Of a stretch of 8,547 nucleotides of DNA, positions 1-5,931 are shown piece after piece; within the stretch, counting starts at the first letter, position 1; each line of letters opens with the position of its first letter. The DNA is from Actinomycetota bacterium (GTDB lineage: Bacteria; Actinomycetota; Acidimicrobiia; Acidimicrobiales; Ilumatobacteraceae): contig SYDZ01000059.1 in NCBI GenBank assembly GCA_005801025.1, positions 1-8,547 on the forward strand, given 5' to 3'. The translations under genes were made by a program, and so were the position numbers. A model generated the notes under the pieces. The model was not told the origin of the DNA, ran no database searches, and saw only the letters and a program-made list of their open reading frames with translations.

Positions 1-669
1 ATTCACTAAAGCGATGTTCACATGGCGATAGGTATTCTCAAGAAGTTTGGCAAGTTCAGCCTCGCGTGTTCCGCGGGTGCGCACGACGGTGTCAACAAAC
101 AGTTCGTAGAAGTGGGCAGCCCGATCGGTGCATTGCGCGGTGTAGCCACCGACAACCTTGGGTGTGTTCTTGAGACCATACGCAGGATTGCCAGGGTCAA
201 TCCGTTCTGGTGAGAAAGCAAGGTTGAAATCAACACCTGCAATCAGACCAGACTCCTCAAGAATTCCGCGCACGAGACCATCGGTGGTGCCCGGGTAGGT
301 AGTGGATTCGAGCACCACGAGCATTCCTGGATGAAGAAAATCTCGGACTGTTTTCGATGCTGCTGTGACCGCAGTCAAGTCTGGTTCGCGATCTTTGCGC
401 AAAGGTGTTGGCACGCAGATCAACGCAACATCAGCATTTTGCAGAACACGCGTTTCTGAGGTAGCGCTAAATCCACGACTGAGAAGTTCAGCGACGTCGC
501 TATCAGAAATGTCATCAACATGGGAGCGACCCGAGTTCAGTCCATGAACGATTGAGTGGCTTGTGTCAAGACCAGTGCAGTGAATGCCCGATCGAACTGC
601 ATGTGCGATGACGGGAAGGCCGACATAGCCGAGCCCAATCACTACCAAATGAACTGGCTGATCTTTCAC
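1..669 (-). CDS. UDP-N-acetylhexosamine 6-dehydrogenase (WbpA/WecC-like), C-terminus outside window
   Basis: This is a nucleotide-sugar dehydrogenase that would oxidise the C6 hydroxyl of UDP-GlcNAc or UDP-ManNAc to a uronate using two NAD+, supplying precursors for surface polysaccharide in the cytoplasm. The 223 residues visible hold the NAD-binding Rossmann loop GLGYVG (12-17) with the ribose-binding Asp at 35, CVPTPL (85-90), ESTTYPGTT (121-129), FSPERIDPGN (152-161), KVVGG (171-175) and the central-domain helix beginning EAELAKLLENTYRH (203-216). SPERxDPGN is typical of the N-acetylhexosamine branch rather than of UDP-glucose dehydrogenase. The catalytic Cys and the C-terminal UDP-binding domain should lie beyond base 1. 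The start is a GTG with AGGA seven bases upstream; an in-frame TAG lies just before it and no ATG is available. It is about 70 bases behind the oxidoreductase gene on the same strand. GlcNAc versus ManNAc specificity cannot be decided here. Confidence 0.93.
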   Translation of the reverse strand, partial: MKDQPVHLVVIGLGYVGLPVIAHAVRSGIHCTGLDTSHSIVHGLNSGRSHVDDISDSDVAELLSRGFSATSETRVLQNADVALICVPTPLRKDREPDLTAVTAASKTVRDFLHPGMLVVLESTTYPGTTDGLVRGILEESGLIAGVDFNLAFSPERIDPGNPAYGLKNTPKVVGGYTAQCTDRAAHFYELFVDTVVRTRGTREAELAKLLENTYRHVNIALVN

Positions 670-739
670 AATGCAATCCTAGTCGCATCAGCGATTGGGG
701 GTCAGAGTAAGTGCCCGAAAACAAAGGGTGCTGCGCCAA

Positions 740-1138
740 TTAGTGGAACGAGATGATAATTCCCGTATCAGCCACGGTGGACTTGCGAAAGATTGATGTG
801 ATTTTGTTTGATGCCGACAGCATTCGAAATTGAATTTTGTATTTCTTGCTCATGGCCACATTGACCAGTTCACAATCCGCCCCAGTGACGACCCGTGCGG
901 TCGCTTCGACAACTTGTGAGCCAGGGGTCAGTCGACCGCGGACATCACAGGCCTGCAGAGTGACCCGCGAGGTATGAGCCAGGCGTTTGACCTTGCCAGA
1001 AACGCCACCAGTCGTGAAACAGGCTTCGCCGTCACCGAAAGGGGCAATCCATACGGCAGTGCCGACCCCCCGACCGTCTTTGCGAAATGAGGTAAATAAA
1101 GCGTAGCGATTGTTGGCGACGTCAGCGTGAGCACTCAT
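740..1138 (-). CDS. PPOX-class split-barrel oxidoreductase, probably F420-dependent (Rv2061c-like)
   Basis: A 132-residue protein of the flavin/F420 split beta-barrel family, which bind FMN or cofactor F420 and reduce small substrates; the substrate is unknown. Family-like stretches are RYALFTSFRKDG (11-22), the following GTAVWIAP strand, the cofactor-phosphate-type segment SGKVKRLAH (47-55), RVTLQACDVRG (58-68), an EATAR strand and MSKKYKIQF near residue 100. The length fits the short Rv2061c-type subgroup. The open frame extends to 1213 inside the helicase gene, but homology begins at the ATG at 1138, so that start is preferred. There is no clear Shine-Dalgarno site before it; with the helicase stop only 19 bases upstream, translation may be coupled. 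Which cofactor is used is inferred from family resemblance. Confidence 0.85.
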   Translation of the reverse strand: MSAHADVANNRYALFTSFRKDGRGVGTAVWIAPFGDGEACFTTGGVSGKVKRLAHTSRVTLQACDVRGRLTPGSQVVEATARVVTGADCELVNVAMSKKYKIQFRMLSASNKITSIFRKSTVADTGIIISFH

Positions 1139-1157
1139 GGTCGTGAACAATACCCGA

Positions 1158-2984
1158 TCAGCGCTCGTCACGGTAGAGACGAATGTTCGCCTTCTTGCCA
1201 CGAATACTGACATTGCTCATGCTCTTTAAAATGTTCTCCATCTCGCTGCTGGGAACTTCAACGATGGAGAATTGATCGGAGACTTTGATGTCACCGATGT
1301 CGCGCCCAGAGATGCCGCTCTCATTGGCGATAGCACCGACGAGATCTTGCGGACGGATACCTGCCTTGCGGCCGAGTCCGACATACAGCTTGGCTGTCTT
1401 TCCAGAGCTGCCGCGATGAGATCCGCGATCAAAACGACCACCGTGATCGGGGCGCTCATCGCGTCCGAATCGGCTGCTGCGATCGTTGCTGCCACTGCGG
1501 TCAAAACGCTCGCGACTGTCGTTGCGACTGCCACCACGATTTCCACGTTCGCGGCCATCACCGCGGCTGTCGCCGCGACTTCCGCGTTCGCGGCTATCGC
1601 CCCGATCACGACGATCGCGGGTGTCACCCTGCGACAAATCAGGAATATGAACCTCGTCAAGCGATGACTGATCAGCGTCGTGTGTGAGTTTGATCGCAGC
1701 AAGAGCGATCTGTTCAATATCAAACTCTTGCAATAGTTCGGCAAGCACTGATTCGAATCGTTCTTGCGGACCCGTGGCTAAGGCTTCGCGCAAAGTCTCA
1801 GTGGTGAGTTCCATTTGGCGAGCGCGCAACGCTTCTACAGAAGGCACTTTTTCAAAAGGAATCTTCTGCTTCGTCAAGCGCTCAATGTTTTGCAGTTGTC
1901 GTTGTTCGCGGGGTTCAGCCAAAGTAATGGCCACACCTTCGCGTCCTGCGCGTCCCACGCGACCGATGCGGTGTACGTATGACTCTGGGGCAGAAGGAAC
2001 GTCGTAGTTCACAACATGAGTGAGATGTTCAATATCTAATCCGCGCGCTGCCACATCGGTAGCGATCAGCAATTCGGCGACACCCGAACGAACTCGACCC
2101 ATCACTCGGTCACGCTGTTCTTGATCCATTCCTCCGTGCAACGCTTCGGCACGATAACCGCGCCCATTCAGTGTTTCTGTGAGTTGATCAACTTCACCGC
2201 GGGTACGACAGAAAACAATTGCCGCCTCCGGTGCTTCAATATCCAAAATACGGCCCAAAGCCGCTGCTTTATGGTGACGCGGAATCATGTACGCCGACTG
2301 CTTCACCAAAGGCAATGTTCCGGCTTCAGTTGAGGAACGCTGAATCGTGATACGAATCGGTTCGCGCTGGTGACGGCGGGCGATTGAGCCAATTCGTGGC
2401 GGCATAGTCGCCGAGAACAAAACCGTTTGGCGTTCTTTTGGCGTGGACTCGAGAATGGCTTCGAGGTCTTCAGCAAAGCCCATGTCAAGCATTTCATCGG
2501 CCTCGTCAAGGACAACCATCTTGATGTCGTCAAGCTTGAGAGTCTTCTTGCGAATATGGTCAAGGGCGCGTCCGGGTGTTGCCACCACGACATGTGTGCC
2601 ACGACTCAAGGCATCAATTTGACGACCGATCGGCTGACCGCCGTAGATCGGAACGCAACGGGCACGTAGGTCATGACCATATTTGTAAATGGCTTCTGAT
2701 ACCTGCATCGCAAGTTCACGGGTTGGCACGAGAACTAAAGCCACTGGCGATGGTCGATCGTTACTCATATCAAGTAACTGCAAGATGGGTAGAGCAAATG
2801 CTGCCGTCTTGCCGGTCCCCGTTGCGGCTTGACCTAAAAGGTCTTTGCCGCTGATCATGTGGGGAATGGCCTCGCGCTGAATAGGCGTCGGTTCCTCATA
2901 ACCAAGACCCGCCAAGGCCTTGAGCAGTTCTGGTCGTAGTCCTAAATCGGCAAAGCCGGTGTCCACGCTGGGTGTTATATCCAT
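1158..2984 (-). CDS. deaD: DEAD-box ATP-dependent RNA helicase, DeaD/CsdA type
   Basis: An ATP-dependent RNA-unwinding enzyme that in this family helps ribosome assembly, mRNA turnover and growth in the cold. All helicase motifs are present in its 608 residues: Q motif (FADLGL at 11-16 to PTPIQ at 32-36), motif I ATGTGKT (54-60), Ia PTRELA (87-92), TPGR (136-139), II DEAD (160-163), III SAT (191-193), IV IVFCRTR (256-262), V ATDVAARGLD (308-317) and VI HRIGRVGRAG (338-347). Residues about 454-528 are a charged, RG/DR-rich low-complexity tail, and about 530-605 match the DbpA-type RNA-binding domain found at the C-terminus of DeaD/CsdA. The ATG has AGGAG eight bases upstream. It heads a co-directional group with the oxidoreductase 19 bases behind it. 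Assignment to DeaD rather than another DbpA-domain helicase rests on length and domain order. Confidence 0.96.
   Translation of the reverse strand: MDITPSVDTGFADLGLRPELLKALAGLGYEEPTPIQREAIPHMISGKDLLGQAATGTGKTAAFALPILQLLDMSNDRPSPVALVLVPTRELAMQVSEAIYKYGHDLRARCVPIYGGQPIGRQIDALSRGTHVVVATPGRALDHIRKKTLKLDDIKMVVLDEADEMLDMGFAEDLEAILESTPKERQTVLFSATMPPRIGSIARRHQREPIRITIQRSSTEAGTLPLVKQSAYMIPRHHKAAALGRILDIEAPEAAIVFCRTRGEVDQLTETLNGRGYRAEALHGGMDQEQRDRVMGRVRSGVAELLIATDVAARGLDIEHLTHVVNYDVPSAPESYVHRIGRVGRAGREGVAITLAEPREQRQLQNIERLTKQKIPFEKVPSVEALRARQMELTTETLREALATGPQERFESVLAELLQEFDIEQIALAAIKLTHDADQSSLDEVHIPDLSQGDTRDRRDRGDSRERGSRGDSRGDGRERGNRGGSRNDSRERFDRSGSNDRSSRFGRDERPDHGGRFDRGSHRGSSGKTAKLYVGLGRKAGIRPQDLVGAIANESGISGRDIGDIKVSDQFSIVEVPSSEMENILKSMSNVSIRGKKANIRLYRDER
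1401..1622 (-). repeat. Degenerate RGDSRERG-type repeats inside the helicase tail
   Basis: This stretch codes for helicase residues 455-528, built from imperfect copies of RGDSRERG, RGDSRGDG, RGGSRNDS and similar units. At DNA level it shows as recurring gcggctgtcgcc and cgcgttcgcgg words on the plus strand. RG-rich disordered tails in DEAD-box proteins bind RNA non-specifically and can promote condensation; here that is inferred from composition. The repeats also create long alanine-rich shadow frames on both strands that are not genes. Confidence 0.8.
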
Positions 2985-3025
2985 GAGCGTTTCTCCTGCT
3001 CTGTAAGGTTGATTAGCCTACGGCT

Positions 3026-3053
3026 GATATACCCCAACCGCGCTGAATACCAA
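3026..3053 (-). promoter_or_regulatory. Possible helicase promoter
   Basis: On the minus strand, TTGGTA (3053-3048) is followed after 16 bases by TATATC (3031-3026), about 40 bases ahead of the helicase ATG. Both boxes are imperfect matches to a sigma-70 promoter. The whole 87-base gap to the sigma-like gene upstream holds no gene, and I find no convincing terminator in it, so readthrough from upstream is also possible. Confidence 0.3.
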
Positions 3054-3071
3054 TTTTTGGGGCTTTATTGG

Positions 3072-3686
3072 TCACATCGCCCTGATGTGCTTGTCAATTT
3101 GCCAAGCCTTGATGCCAAAGCCCTCAGGGTTATTGATCACGGCCAGTTGCAGGCGTTGTTGTGCACTTTTATAGCATTTAGTGATCTGGTTGGGCTTTGC
3201 CTTGAGATCATGGGCTAATACCGTGGCGGTTTTCCCTGAGAAAATACGACCCAGGAATACCTCATTTTGTTTTGGGGTGAGGATATTGGCGATTGCTTCC
3301 AAGGTCTCTGGGTCGGGATTGCTGAAGTACTGATTCTCTGCGCTCGGCGTAACGGTTGCCTCGTCCACTTCTTCTTGGTCAGCTCGTGAGAGGTTCTCAA
3401 GTCGGGCGTTGGAGACATATTCACCATCGGTGCCGCAGGCGCGTTCGGCAGCTTGTTGTTTCTGTTGGCGGATGAACTCAATGACTCTGTGCCCCGTCGT
3501 GGCACTTGCTAGTTGCACTGGTGAGTAAGCATCTATTTTGTCGAGGCGATTGAGGAGCCACTGCGTGCAGTACCTGACGGCATCCATCTGATCTTGTAGG
3601 GCGACGATGTTCAGGTGCATCAACTTACGTTGAACGGCTGTTTCAAATTCAATGATGTACCAGTTAATGGGGTTTTTGCGGTCCAT
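3072..3686 (-). CDS. Sigma-70-like regulator, second of a tandem paralogous pair
   Basis: A 204-residue protein with a weak but recognisable ECF-style sigma layout. Residues about 31-80 resemble region 2, with YCTQWLLNRL (39-48) and a helix around HRVIEFIRQQ (66-75). Residues about 126-183 resemble region 4, with LTPKQNEVF (136-144) leading into a helix-turn-helix. A variable acidic linker joins them. It aligns without gaps in both blocks to the gene just upstream (3778-4377), so the two are paralogues. The frame is open to 3809, but that would overlap the preceding gene; the ATG at 3686 has AGGAG nine to ten bases upstream and is chosen. Expected role: binding RNA polymerase and redirecting it, or acting as a related DNA-binding factor. 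The C-terminal 20 residues are unlike any domain I know. Target promoters are unknown. Divergence from standard sigma factors makes this assignment moderate. Confidence 0.62.
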   Translation of the reverse strand: MDRKNPINWYIIEFETAVQRKLMHLNIVALQDQMDAVRYCTQWLLNRLDKIDAYSPVQLASATTGHRVIEFIRQQKQQAAERACGTDGEYVSNARLENLSRADQEEVDEATVTPSAENQYFSNPDPETLEAIANILTPKQNEVFLGRIFSGKTATVLAHDLKAKPNQITKCYKSAQQRLQLAVINNPEGFGIKAWQIDKHIRAM

Positions 3687-3744
3687 AAAAAGATTACTCC
3701 TGAGTGATGAGTGGGTTTCGGATAAACAAGGGACTGGATGTATG

Positions 3745-3760
3745 ACGTGAAGTTTCACGT
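3745..3760. repeat. Perfect inverted repeat between the sigma-like genes
   Basis: ACGTGAA (3745-3751) and TTCACGT (3754-3760) are perfect reverse complements separated by GT. It sits within the 91-base gap, 17 bases upstream of the first sigma-like stop codon in plus coordinates and 58 bases ahead of the second gene's start. There is no T-run on either side, so it looks more like a protein-binding dyad or a processing/attenuating hairpin than a terminator. Confidence 0.45.
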
Positions 3761-3777
3761 TGGTATCTACTGAGCGG

Positions 3778-4377
3778 TTAGTCCGCAAACCCCTTGCGAA
3801 GATCCGCAACGATTTTGCGCGCCTTGCCTAACTCGCGCTGAGCGACATCGCGACGTATTCCCATGTCTTTGGCTGCCTTGACGACAGTGTTTCCTTCAAT
3901 ATCCACGACGAGGAATATCTGTCGTTGACGCTCGCTGAGACTCTGCAACATGGAACCCAACATGACATTGTTGATGACTTGATCTTCAACATGATCAACT
4001 GATTCAATGCGGTCACCGTGACTGGCTGAATCTTCTGAGCAATCAATGGGCTGGTCAATGAAGATGATCCCGTGGTCACTCGCCTTCTCACCGCTGCGAA
4101 ACTTGCGTTGTGGCATTTGGCGATGCATTGCCCGGTAGAAGTCCACCGCTCGCTGTGACACGCATGCGGATACCAGTGCACGCGGGGCGTATTGAGACAT
4201 CAAGTGAGTGCGCTCCATTAAAAAGACGCAACAGTAGCTTTTGAAGTCATCCGCTTCTTGAATGCGGAAACCTGGCATGCGGGTGATTTTTCGGTCCAAC
4301 TCCAGAAGAAACTCTCGGAAGTAGTCTTCCATGTTCACTGGATTTTCCATTGGCGTGTTCATCTTGTATCTACTCAT
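3778..4377 (-). CDS. Sigma-70-like regulator, first of a tandem paralogous pair
   Basis: A 199-residue ECF-like sigma protein. Residues about 38-90 match region 2: EADDFKSYCCVFL (41-53) corresponds to the core-binding helix, and PRALVSACVSQRAVDFYR (65-82) to the helices that recognise and melt the -10 box. Residues about 143-195 match region 4, with LQSLSERQRQIFLVVDIEGN (144-163) followed by a helix-turn-helix including VVKAAKDMGIRRDVAQREL. No region 3, membrane segment or anti-sigma gene is visible nearby. The frame opens at 4425, but that ATG lacks a ribosome site; the ATG at 4377 has AGGAG with good spacing and is chosen. It lies upstream of its paralogue and downstream of the MerR-macro gene, all on one strand. 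It could act as a sigma factor or as a sigma-derived HTH regulator. Confidence 0.7.
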   Translation of the reverse strand: MSRYKMNTPMENPVNMEDYFREFLLELDRKITRMPGFRIQEADDFKSYCCVFLMERTHLMSQYAPRALVSACVSQRAVDFYRAMHRQMPQRKFRSGEKASDHGIIFIDQPIDCSEDSASHGDRIESVDHVEDQVINNVMLGSMLQSLSERQRQIFLVVDIEGNTVVKAAKDMGIRRDVAQRELGKARKIVADLRKGFAD

Positions 4378-4476
4378 GTCTCGTGTCTCCTTGTGCTTTT
4401 GGTTGGGTGTTGATTTGTTCCGCATGGGGCGCTGTTGGTCTTTCAGGGTGGTGGCTCTACTTTCACTGTGGGTTGG

Positions 4477-4495
4477 GCAAACCTCGTGGGTTTGC
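4477..4495. repeat. Inverted repeat in the leader of the sigma-like pair
   Basis: GCAAACC (4477-4483) and GGTTTGC (4489-4495) are perfect reverse complements around a five-base loop, TCGTG. It lies 100 bases before the ATG at 4377, in the 170-base gap behind the MerR-macro gene. There is no T-tract, so it is a candidate operator or leader hairpin. A TTGACA on the minus strand (4516-4511) lies just upstream, but I find no matching -10 box at 16-19 bases. The rest of this gap shows nothing else I can name. Confidence 0.4.
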
Positions 4496-4547
4496 TGGGG
4501 GTGTAAATCATGTCAAGGGGCTGTGAGATAGATCCCCAAAACACGAC

Positions 4548-5732
4548 TTAGATGATGTTCAACTTGCGCATGACGCGATATCGCGTTTCGACAAGTTGCT
4601 CAAATAATCGTCTACTCACGGTTCGAATCTGGACATGGCGGACCCGAGTCGGTGTCTGCAAAAGTGTTTGAAACGTGATTTCTGCACAATCTTGAAATGG
4701 GAAACCGAATAATCCACTCGAGATCAGTGGTGCGACCAAACGATTTTCACTCCGCTCGTCGGCCATTGCCAGAATCGTTTGCCAGGTTCGAATCAGCGTG
4801 TCTTCTTCGCCATGTAACGACCGTTGCCTGATACCGCTATTCATGGCATCCTTGTTGACGGGACTGGTCCAGCGTGGTCCGAAAGCATGAATAATACCAG
4901 TAAAACCGAGGTCTTCTCCACGGCCGGCACCCGTGAAAACAGCTTGCCCCGGTTTCATTGGCAGGAGGTCTGTCGGACGTTGCTGCATCAGTAAGTGGGC
5001 ACCGCACACTTCCCAAATGCGACCCGAGGCCCCACCACCAGGAGTGGCTTCGGCATTCGAGGCGTTGATCAATAGACCTTCAAACGGAGAAGCGATATCG
5101 GCATATTCAATCTCAATTTTCAAAGAACCTGTTTGGTACTCGTCGTCTTCAAAGTTGTAGGACTCTTCACTCAATAAGTAGTCATGGGATCGAGTTGGTG
5201 GGAAATTCTCTTCGGTGAACGACTTCAGAGCACGTATCGCTTCGATGGATGGGCGATTGCCGCTGCCTGTCAAGGTCAAATCATTGCGTAACTGCAGTGA
5301 CCAAGTGTCCTGGATCCCAGGAAGACGCGTCACGTCTGGACTAATGATTGAATTCACTTCGAAAGATCTCAGATACATGCTCGTTGGCGTCGGCCTGAGG
5401 CTTTCGGACAAGAACGTGGATTTTGATGTCAAGGGCTTGCCGCCAAGCGCCTCAACACTCTGACCGTTGGCGAGTCCGTTTTTGATCGTGACGACCAAAT
5501 CACGGTCGACGTCGGTGAAAAACCGCTGATTGCCCTTGTGACCCAAAGTGGCCGTGAAGGACTCGGGCAATTCACTCACTCGCTGTCCTTTACCAATCAA
5601 TCCGAGAGTCATGTAATAGCGAACATTGCGCTCTGTTATTTGCCGATCGGGGTTGAGGACCGCATTGGCGCGGGCAACCAGGCGGTCGATTAAGAAAAAA
5701 TCTTGAGTCTTCTTGGCATCTGATGCAGGCAC
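4548..5732 (-). CDS. MerR-type HTH fused to a macro domain; putative ADP-ribose-sensing regulator
   Basis: A 394-residue two-domain protein. Residues about 12-96 resemble a MerR winged helix: recognition-helix region NVRYYMTLGLIG (36-47), wing and following helix GNQRFFTDVDRDL (67-79), and GQSVEAL (90-96). Residues about 203-383 form a macro domain: INASNAE (222-228), PGGGASG (231-237), PGQAVFTGAG (261-270), IIHAFGPRW (280-288) and PLISSGLFGFP (335-345). Residues 100-200 are an unassigned middle segment. Macro domains bind ADP-ribose and related nucleotides. YmdB/MacroD hydrolases have GGGGVDG at the first loop; here Asp is replaced by Ser236, so binding without hydrolysis seems more likely. 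The GTG start has GGAGGT five bases upstream. The upstream dyad and stretched-spacer promoter fit MerR-style self-regulation. Domain calls are firm to me; the sensing role is inferred. Confidence 0.85.
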   Translation of the reverse strand: MPASDAKKTQDFFLIDRLVARANAVLNPDRQITERNVRYYMTLGLIGKGQRVSELPESFTATLGHKGNQRFFTDVDRDLVVTIKNGLANGQSVEALGGKPLTSKSTFLSESLRPTPTSMYLRSFEVNSIISPDVTRLPGIQDTWSLQLRNDLTLTGSGNRPSIEAIRALKSFTEENFPPTRSHDYLLSEESYNFEDDEYQTGSLKIEIEYADIASPFEGLLINASNAEATPGGGASGRIWEVCGAHLLMQQRPTDLLPMKPGQAVFTGAGRGEDLGFTGIIHAFGPRWTSPVNKDAMNSGIRQRSLHGEEDTLIRTWQTILAMADERSENRLVAPLISSGLFGFPFQDCAEITFQTLLQTPTRVRHVQIRTVSRRLFEQLVETRYRVMRKLNII

Positions 5733-5737
5733 TGATT

Positions 5738-5743
5738 ACCTCC
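5738..5743 (-). promoter_or_regulatory. Ribosome binding site fixing a GTG start
   Basis: GGAGGT on the minus strand lies five bases before GTG at 5732. This strong match sets the start of the MerR-macro gene despite the non-ATG codon. Confidence 0.85.
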
Positions 5744-5776
5744 GTTCGGGTCGTGGGTTTTGACTAACTGACAACG

Positions 5777-5808
5777 ATTATATACATTTAACAAACTTTC
5801 TTTGTTAA
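5777..5808 (-). promoter_or_regulatory. MerR-type promoter with 20-bp spacer
   Basis: On the minus strand TTAACA (5808-5803, five of six matches to TTGACA) is followed by a 20-base spacer and a perfect TATAAT (5782-5777). Spacers of 19-20 bases, longer than the usual 17, are the hallmark of promoters controlled by MerR-family proteins, which twist the DNA to realign the boxes. Transcription would begin near 5770, giving a leader of about 40 bases before the GTG. Confidence 0.68.
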
Positions 5809-5813
5809 ATGTA
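5783..5813. promoter_or_regulatory. Perfect 13-bp inverted repeat, likely operator of the MerR-macro gene
   Basis: TACATTTAACAAA (5783-5795) and TTTGTTAAATGTA (5801-5813) are exact reverse complements around CTTTC. The dyad covers the -35 box and the spacer and abuts the -10 box of the promoter for the MerR-macro gene, whose own N-terminus is a MerR-type HTH. Position, symmetry and spacing fit autoregulation. It could fold as an AT-rich hairpin but has no U-tract, and no gene ends beside it that would need a terminator here. Confidence 0.75.
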
Positions 5814-5832
5814 GCAGACGACTTCGTCCTGC
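5814..5832. repeat. Second small dyad beside the operator
   Basis: GCAGACGA (5814-5821) can pair with TCGTCCTGC (5824-5832), eight pairs with one bulged C. It starts on the base after the 13-bp repeat ends. It may be a second binding site or chance. The remaining bases to 5931, behind the acidic-protein gene, show no gene and no clear terminator. Confidence 0.3.
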
Positions 5833-5931
5833 CGCAACGATAATCAGGGGATGTGTGTCATATTCCCAGCGTGTGTGCACTTTTATTTTTTCCCAGTTGT
5901 GGTTTTCAGAGGGTTTTTGAGGTTAAAAGCG

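Noticed and set aside
1139..1213. Extended N-terminus of the split-barrel oxidoreductase
   Set aside because: It would overlap the 3' end of the helicase, and the 25 extra residues show no resemblance to the family, which begins near the ATG at 1138.
1226..1744. Long alanine/valine-rich frames on both strands over the helicase tail (also 1272-1667 plus)
   Set aside because: They are shadows of the RG-repeat coding region; low-complexity composition, no ribosome site and no family resemblance.
3048..3072. CCAAT...ATTGG hairpin behind the second sigma-like gene as a terminator
   Set aside because: Only about five pairs with a 12-base loop and no T-run on the transcribed strand.
3687..3809. 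Extended N-terminus of the second sigma-like gene
   Set aside because: It overlaps the upstream gene's stop region, while the ATG at 3686 has a clear AGGAG site.
4331..4531. Small plus-strand frame covering the leader of the sigma-like pair
   Set aside because: Antisense to the start of a supported gene, Trp/Cys/Gly-rich without a recognisable domain, and no ribosome site.
5783..5813. Rho-independent terminator
   Set aside because: The stem is AT-rich, lacks a following T-run, and lies in front of a gene across its promoter boxes, so an operator fits better.
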